Source: JBFMDN01 sp040753915
Lineage (GTDB): Bacteria > Desulfobacterota > Desulfomonilia > Desulfomonilales > Desulfomonilaceae
Direction: 5' to 3'
Assembly: GCA_040753915.1 (NCBI GenBank)
Contig: JBFMDN010000090.1
Location: 1-17,421, forward strand
DNA: 17,421 bases
A program made the position numbers and the translations under genes. Positions 13,573-17,421 of the stretch are shown piece after piece. Under the pieces are notes generated by a model. The model worked only from the letters and a program-made list of their open reading frames with translations. It did not search any database and was not told the DNA's origin. How positions within the stretch are numbered: the first letter of the stretch is position 1; the number at the start of each line of letters is the position of its first letter.

Positions 13573-14528
13573 CGTGGGACCGGGACCCGTTGAAGAATGT
13601 TTTCGAGGAAATAATCGGGGGTCAACCCGTCTATAAGGGCTTCGGGCCGGAGTATGATCCGGTGTCTGAGCACAGGAACGACCACGTCCTTGATCTCATC
13701 CGGCGACAGAAAATTGGCACCTCGCAGAGCAGCAAGAGCTTTCGCGGCTTTCAAGGCAGCAACTAAAGCCCGTGGAGATGCGCCTAACTGAACGTACAAC
13801 GTGTCGCGGCTCTCTGCACCGATTCTCCTGATATACGCCAGCAGATCTTCCTTCACGGTAACGCGAGCTACATCGCGCCGGAATTGCAGTAATTCTTCCT
13901 TTGTCATCACTGCGGACGGCACGATCGAATCCAGGTGGTGGAGATCCTTCCCCTCGGAATAAGCGCGGATTATGCTGAGCTCAGCTTCCGGCGAAGGATA
14001 GGAGACCACGATCTTCATCATAAACCTATCCAACTGGGTTTCCGGAAGTGGATACGTGCCCTCGTATTCGATAGGATTCTGGGTTGCCATAACGAAGAAA
14101 AGATCAGGCAGGCGAGTAGTAATGCCCTCGATCGTGACCTGCCGCTCTTCCATGGCCTCCAGGAGGGCAGCCTGTGATTTAGGCGGCGTCCTGTTTATCT
14201 CATCTGCCAGGAGTACCTCCGCAAAAATGGGCCCCTTGCGAAACACAAACTTCGACGTCTGAAAATTGAAAATGTGGGTTCCCACTATATCGCTCGGCAA
14301 CAGGTCCGGCGTGAACTGAATCCGACGGTACCGTGCATCCACCAGGTGAGCGAGCGTTCTGGCGAGCAGCGTCTTTCCTAAACCGGGAACCCCTTCCAGG
14401 AGCACGTGTCCCCCGGCCAGCAGACACGCGAGTAGCTGTTCTATGACGGTGTCCTGCCCGATGATCACGCGGTACATCTGCTCGCGCACCGCTGCCATGC
14501 GTTCATGAATTCGGACGATATCCTCCAT
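13569..14528 (-). CDS. MoxR family AAA+ ATPase
   Basis: This 319-residue cytoplasmic AAA+ ATPase probably acts as a chaperone-like remodeller for the products of its operon. The nucleotide site is complete: Walker A GVPGLGKT (46-53), Walker B VLLADE (105-110), sensor 1 MATQNP with Asn151, an arginine-finger candidate in QLDRFM (Arg168), and sensor 2 in GASPRA (Arg253). INRTPPKSQAALLEAMEERQ and EYEGTYPLPETQLDRF are characteristic of MoxR/RavA-related proteins. Length fits the MRP subfamily. GGAGG lies 5 nt before the ATG. It begins 52 bp after the DUF4350 gene and its stop overlaps the DUF58 start, so it is the third gene of four in the operon. Confidence 0.96.
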   Translation of the reverse strand: MEDIVRIHERMAAVREQMYRVIIGQDTVIEQLLACLLAGGHVLLEGVPGLGKTLLARTLAHLVDARYRRIQFTPDLLPSDIVGTHIFNFQTSKFVFRKGPIFAEVLLADEINRTPPKSQAALLEAMEERQVTIEGITTRLPDLFFVMATQNPIEYEGTYPLPETQLDRFMMKIVVSYPSPEAELSIIRAYSEGKDLHHLDSIVPSAVMTKEELLQFRRDVARVTVKEDLLAYIRRIGAESRDTLYVQLGASPRALVAALKAAKALAALRGANFLSPDEIKDVVVPVLRHRIILRPEALIDGLTPDYFLENILQRVPVPR

Positions 14529-14580
14529 TATTCCTCCATCAGACCACAGCGCATATGGCAGTCATTGTGCAATGTCCCTG

Positions 14581-15918
14581 TCACTGTCGGGAAGTCTCCA
14601 TGTCACGAAGCGCCGCGCCTAACTGCGGCCGCAGTGAATTGTGCGGTTGCACGGGCGCTACCCTTGTCGACCGTGGTTCCGGATTGGTACCGCGGCCTAC
14701 CCCTCCGTGAGGACTTGACGGATACATGAGACTTGCCTGCAGCGCCATCAACGACCGCGCCAGAGGAAGAGCCGTTCGGGCGTTCACATTCGATTTGACA
14801 GCCTCGCGGCATTCGTGCACCACCTTCCACTCCTCTGTTCCTCGTGTATGCAGCCTGCCGGCATCCGCATCGTACTCCAGCCGTTTCAGGGGAATGCCGG
14901 ACCTCCGGGACAAGTGAGCAAAGAAACGATGAAGCACGGCCTCCAGGGCGACCCATCCTGCTTTCGATGACTCGAGGATGTGAGCCATGGATTCCACGTA
15001 TTCCAGGGGAGATCTGCCCACGGGATTGTCTAGAGATCGAAAACGGCCGGACAGCGCGGCTCGTTTCCCGCAGAAAAACAGAGCGGTTCCGAGACAAGCC
15101 TGCAGGAGTATCCAGGCAAATACCGATGAGCCTGCATAGGTCCAGAAGCTGTCTGCCATCCCGTGGCCGAGATGGTATTCGTCGAAAAGGATTTCCCTGG
15201 GACGGCCCTTTTCGAGCACCGTAGCTATTAAGAGACGGGCATTTTCGTTCTTGGAGATGTCACGATTCGAGAATATCGATACGTCTGAGATCGCGACTAT
15301 TTCACCGTCTCCAGCCTTCTTGCTTAGAATTATTGGGCCCAGGTCGTCGTGGACTCGGGTAATCCATTCCTTCGCGGGCAGCTTCCATCGCGACACTCCT
15401 GAGACGCTGATTGAATCGACTCCGTACCAGTCCGCAGACGAGGTCCTTATGTCGGCCCTGGATTCTGTGCCGTGTCGGGATATCGCCAGGCCCAGCTTGT
15501 GGGCAAGGGAATCTCGTCTTGCCAGATCGTCTACCTGCCTTGCCTCACGCGGTACCCACGGTGGCGGAGGAGGGACGTATCGGGGCCCGCCGTGGAGAAG
15601 GATGAGCCGATTTCCCTTCTCGAGCCACTGAATGAGTTTCCTGATTTCTCGACTGCTGATGGGGATCTGGACGGTGTCCGCGACCACAAGGACTCCTCTG
15701 TCGGAATAGAGCCTCGAGTACGATTTCCTGAAGCGGGAAACCGGCAGACGCATCTCCTGGAGGATGTCGTAGGCCGCCTTGTAGCCTCCTGGCCGCGTGG
15801 AATAGGTTGAGGGAGAATGAGCTTGACTGTCGTCTGAGTAGACGCGGGAGAGAAAAACTGAGGCACAAGCTACCGCAAGAAAACAGGCAAGCAGGACGAC
15901 AGCGTGTTTCGCCTTCAT
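14581..15918 (-). CDS. DUF4350 domain membrane protein
   Basis: This 445-residue protein starts with a membrane helix (about residues 5-25) that probably acts as an uncleaved anchor. Residues about 38-240 form a DUF4350-type, amidotransferase-like extracytoplasmic domain: YSTRPGGYKAAYDILQEMRL, GVLVVADTVQ, WLEKGNRLILLHGG, and REILFDEYHLGHG near 241-253. A second hydrophobic helix (about 262-284) is followed by a cytoplasmic helical domain (about 300-400) and a low-complexity Pro/Gly/Ser/Arg tail. The two helices place the DUF4350 domain outside and the C-terminal part inside, where it could contact MoxR. Its ATG overlaps the DUF4129 stop by 4 nt (ATGA). DUF4350 is a known neighbour of MoxR and DUF58; no biochemical activity is established to my knowledge. 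Confidence 0.87.
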   Translation of the reverse strand: MKAKHAVVLLACFLAVACASVFLSRVYSDDSQAHSPSTYSTRPGGYKAAYDILQEMRLPVSRFRKSYSRLYSDRGVLVVADTVQIPISSREIRKLIQWLEKGNRLILLHGGPRYVPPPPPWVPREARQVDDLARRDSLAHKLGLAISRHGTESRADIRTSSADWYGVDSISVSGVSRWKLPAKEWITRVHDDLGPIILSKKAGDGEIVAISDVSIFSNRDISKNENARLLIATVLEKGRPREILFDEYHLGHGMADSFWTYAGSSVFAWILLQACLGTALFFCGKRAALSGRFRSLDNPVGRSPLEYVESMAHILESSKAGWVALEAVLHRFFAHLSRRSGIPLKRLEYDADAGRLHTRGTEEWKVVHECREAVKSNVNARTALPLARSLMALQASLMYPSSPHGGVGRGTNPEPRSTRVAPVQPHNSLRPQLGAALRDMETSRQ

Positions 15919-16682
15919 GGCTTGACAATGCCCTGCGTTGCCTCACGAGACAGAAGGAGAAACCTTTCGTATTCCTCCTGTCCGCACACAGCTTCGCCAT
16001 ATCTAACCCGATTGAACGTTGGGACTAGTTGGGAAAAGGGGACATGGATTGCCGGATCCGCTTTGACAGCGGACAGAATCTCGCTCGCAGTCTTTTCCGG
16101 CCCAATCTTCACTCGGCCGGCCTCGTCCAGGGAGAAGACAACGAACCTGAACGTATGGATCACCGCTTCGCCGTACCTACCCTTCTCCGCCATCGCTGCT
16201 GCCACCTGTCGGGCACGCGCGCTCGTCAGAGTCTCTCCTGGTTGGTTTTCCTCAACAGATAGATTACCGGAGCGCGTTGACCTCCACCGAAGTACAAACG
16301 TGGCCCCCGCCCAGATAAGGCCTATTGCGGCCAGGATCAACCCACCTATCAGGAGAGCATCTGCGATAAGAGGAATGGAACCCTGTTCAAGGCGAACCCC
16401 TTTGGTATTCCAGGATCTTTCAGAAAGCCACGCCAGCCCCCTGCGGACGAGCTCCTTTACGTACCACCGCAACCATTCCATGAGGGAGTCGTACTCTCTA
16501 TCACGGAATTCCTCTCGCGTCAGAATATCCGTCACCACGCTCTCGGGACCATGCGGCAAATCGAACGCTCGACGGAAGTCTTCATCAGAAACTCCTGCTC
16601 CGGACCGACTGGGCTGGACGGCAAGACATGCCAGGAGCGCGACAACAAATGCTGCTCGAGCAAACCTAGTAGATGATTTCAT
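15915..16682 (-). CDS. DUF4129 domain membrane protein
   Basis: This 255-residue protein begins with a signal-like helix (about residues 7-22), has a charged, probably periplasmic helical region (about 30-100), a second membrane helix (about 105-131), and then a cytoplasmic DUF4129-type domain (about 155-245): AAMAEKGRYGEAVIHTFRFV, KTASEILSAV, and the closing FNRVRYGEAVCGQEEYERFL. DUF4129 domains occur in MoxR operons and at the C-terminus of some membrane transglutaminases. The frame stays open to 16892, but that extension runs through a REP hairpin, whose translation (VGAGLVPALGTHKGCPY) is a familiar artefact of such repeats. The ATG at 16682 and the signal-like helix are therefore preferred, although no ribosome binding site is evident. 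It is the first gene of the operon. Confidence 0.82.
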   Translation of the reverse strand: MKSSTRFARAAFVVALLACLAVQPSRSGAGVSDEDFRRAFDLPHGPESVVTDILTREEFRDREYDSLMEWLRWYVKELVRRGLAWLSERSWNTKGVRLEQGSIPLIADALLIGGLILAAIGLIWAGATFVLRWRSTRSGNLSVEENQPGETLTSARARQVAAAMAEKGRYGEAVIHTFRFVVFSLDEAGRVKIGPEKTASEILSAVKADPAIHVPFSQLVPTFNRVRYGEAVCGQEEYERFLLLSREATQGIVKP

Positions 16683-16709
16683 AATTGCGGTCACGTATTC
16701 TGCCACGAC

Positions 16710-16760
16710 GTAGGGGCACCCCTTGTGGGTGCCCAGGGCGGGCACAAGGCCCGCCCCTAC
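16710..16760. repeat. REP-like double hairpin in front of the operon
   Basis: Outer arms GTAGGGGC (16710-16717) and GCCCCTAC (16753-16760) enclose two perfect 8-bp hairpins with 5-nt loops: GGGCACCC/GGGTGCCC (16714-16734) and GGGCGGGC/GCCCGCCC (16736-16756). This double-stem layout is typical of dispersed extragenic palindromes. It ends 28 bp before the DUF4129 start codon. Confidence 0.85.
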
Positions 16761-16806
16761 AGTGCCAACGATGCGCTCACCACGTACCCCGCGGTGCAGA
16801 CACAGT

Positions 16807-16886
16807 ACCGTATTTGTGCCGTCGACCACTAAGCAAATGGAGAAAGGCCCCTGAATACGGGACCGTATTTGTGCCATAGAACACTT
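16807..16886. promoter_or_regulatory. Direct repeats with central palindrome upstream of the MoxR operon
   Basis: ACCGTATTTGTGCC occurs at 16807-16820 and 16862-16875, each followed by a related CACTAAGC/CACTTAGC segment; the copies are 55 bp apart. The second overlaps an inverted repeat ATACGG-GA-CCGTAT (16855-16868). Position 125-205 bp upstream of the operon start allows an operator role; a small repeat is equally possible. Confidence 0.3.
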
Positions 16887-17158
16887 AGCCATCTGAATCC
16901 GGTTCTAAGGAAATTCAATCCTCTCACGATTTACCCGCGAGACGCCAGCGCTACGTCGACAGGAGTAGGGCGGCCTGACGCCGCCATCGACAGGTCCCGA
17001 GGGCCGCGGACTCTTATTGCGGTTGCCAATAATAATTTCCGTTTCTCGTCCTCAACACTGTCAGGCGAGACGAAAGCGTCTCAAAACTCGGGACACACCA
17101 AACATCGTAGCACGCTTGAGCGTCGATGCGTGGAAAGGCGCCCTCACCCCAACTCTCT
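16887..17158. other. Intergenic stretch without genes
   Basis: No convincing gene. It holds two short hairpins, GGCGGC-CTGAC-GCCGCC near 16967-16983 and GAGACG-AAAG-CGTCTC (17067-17082), neither followed by a T-run on either strand. Near its right end it enters a dispersed sequence (CCCTCACCCCAACTCTC) that is interrupted by the mobile element. Confidence 0.5.
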
Positions 17159-17169
17159 CCCTCTGGGAG

Positions 17170-17339
17170 CATAGGCGTTAAGTCAGAAGTGGAACGGCCA
17201 AATATTCGTCGTTCCGGCGAAAGCCGGAATCCAGTCCTTCCAATATGTTATGGACCCCGGCTTTCGCCGGGGTGACGGGGTCCTTGTTGAGTCAACTGAC
17301 TGAAATCACGTGATGCCATCCACGAAGTTAACGCCTATG
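17170..17339. mobile_element. 170-bp miniature inverted-repeat element with 11-bp target duplication
   Basis: The ends are perfect 12-bp terminal inverted repeats, CATAGGCGTTAA (17170-17181) and TTAACGCCTATG (17328-17339). They are flanked by an 11-bp direct repeat, CCCTCTGGGAG (17159-17169 and 17340-17350), the expected target duplication. Deleting the element and one copy restores a perfect hairpin CTCTCCC-TCT-GGGAGAG, which supports a real insertion. Inside are two 7-bp hairpins, TTCCGGC-GAAA-GCCGGAA (17212-17229) and CCCCGGC-TTTC-GCCGGGG (17255-17272). It is too short to code for a transposase, so it must move in trans. The CAT-first ends and the 11-bp duplication recall IS4-family elements of the IS231 type; this is inference from memory. 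Confidence 0.85.
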
Positions 17340-17350
17340 CCCTCTGGGAG

Positions 17351-17388
17351 AGGGAGCCTGAGGAATCCCCTCTCCCCCTCTTCGGGGG
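17351..17388. repeat. Remainder of the interrupted dispersed repeat
   Basis: The stretch AGGGAGCC to CTTCGGGGG continues the G/C-rich hairpin sequence that was split by the element. It ends in CCCCC-TCTTC-GGGGG (17374-17388), at whose 3' foot the second element begins. Confidence 0.5.
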
Positions 17389-17421
17389 CATAGGCGTTAA
17401 GTTAGAAGTGGAACGGCCAAA
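17389..17421 (+). mobile_element. Left end of a second copy of the same element, or its parent IS
   Basis: The last 33 bases match the first 33 of the element at 17170-17202 with one mismatch (C at 17184, T at 17403), in the same orientation. The copy runs out of the window, so it may be another short element or the left end of a full-length insertion sequence with a transposase. Confidence 0.8.

Noticed and set aside
15904..16713. 269-codon plus-strand frame
   Set aside because: Antisense to the DUF4129 gene, with low-complexity Arg/Ser/Thr translation and no ribosome binding site.
16768..16880. Sigma-54 promoter before the MoxR operon (TTGGCAC and TGGCAC motifs on the minus strand)
   Set aside because: None is followed by the required TTGC at the correct spacing.
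16683..16892. N-terminal extension of the DUF4129 protein by 70 residues
   Set aside because: The extension is a translation of the REP hairpin, while the signal-like helix begins at the ATG at 16682.

Overview
The window looks like a chromosomal stretch of a Gram-negative, probably deltaproteobacterial (Desulfobacterota-like) genome. This is inferred from the mix of exported TPR, ankyrin and parvulin proteins, a MoxR/DUF58/DUF4350/DUF4129 operon and abundant hairpin (REP-like) intergenic repeats. No rRNA, tRNA or other taxonomic marker is present. The sequence is a draft scaffold: a run of exactly 100 Ns (11860-11959) sits inside a tandem repeat.

Layout. (1) 1-67, minus: the first 22 codons of a protein leaving the left edge. 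(2) 147-4546, minus: three exported proteins, namely a large TPR/transglutaminase-like protein with a good sigma-70 promoter, a periplasmic ankyrin-repeat protein, and a coiled-coil protein of unknown role. (3) 4775-9121, plus: a small unrecognised protein, then a secreted parvulin (PpiC-type) isomerase and a 994-residue secreted protein with two sulfatase-modifying-factor (FGE-like) domains and a C-terminal PDZ domain. The last two form an operon behind a clear promoter. (4) 9122-10310: about 1.2 kb with no convincing gene but several hairpins. It ends in a promoter, a short leader ORF and a strong leader hairpin ahead of a 102-residue single-pass membrane protein. (5) 10726-11682, plus: a D-2-hydroxyacid dehydrogenase of the glyoxylate/hydroxypyruvate reductase type. 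(6) 11683-12204: REP-like palindrome plus an 83-bp tandem repeat array between convergent genes. (7) 12205-16682, minus: the tightly coupled operon DUF4129 - DUF4350 - MoxR ATPase - DUF58, with 4-nt ATGA overlaps at two of three junctions. (8) 16683-17421: no genes. It holds a REP double hairpin directly in front of the operon, a pair of direct repeats with a palindrome, and at the right edge a small mobile element.

The MoxR/DUF58 pair is probably a chaperone-like AAA+ ATPase and its partner, coupled to two membrane-anchored proteins. The remaining exported proteins point to envelope or periplasmic work (folding, scaffolding), but their substrates cannot be read from the sequence.

The best-supported unusual object is at the right edge. 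A 170-bp element (17170-17339) has perfect 12-bp terminal inverted repeats and an 11-bp target duplication. Removing it restores a perfect hairpin at the target. A second copy, or the parent insertion sequence, starts at 17389 and runs out of the window. The duplicated FGE-like/PDZ protein, which lacks the catalytic cysteine pair in both domains, is the most interesting protein.
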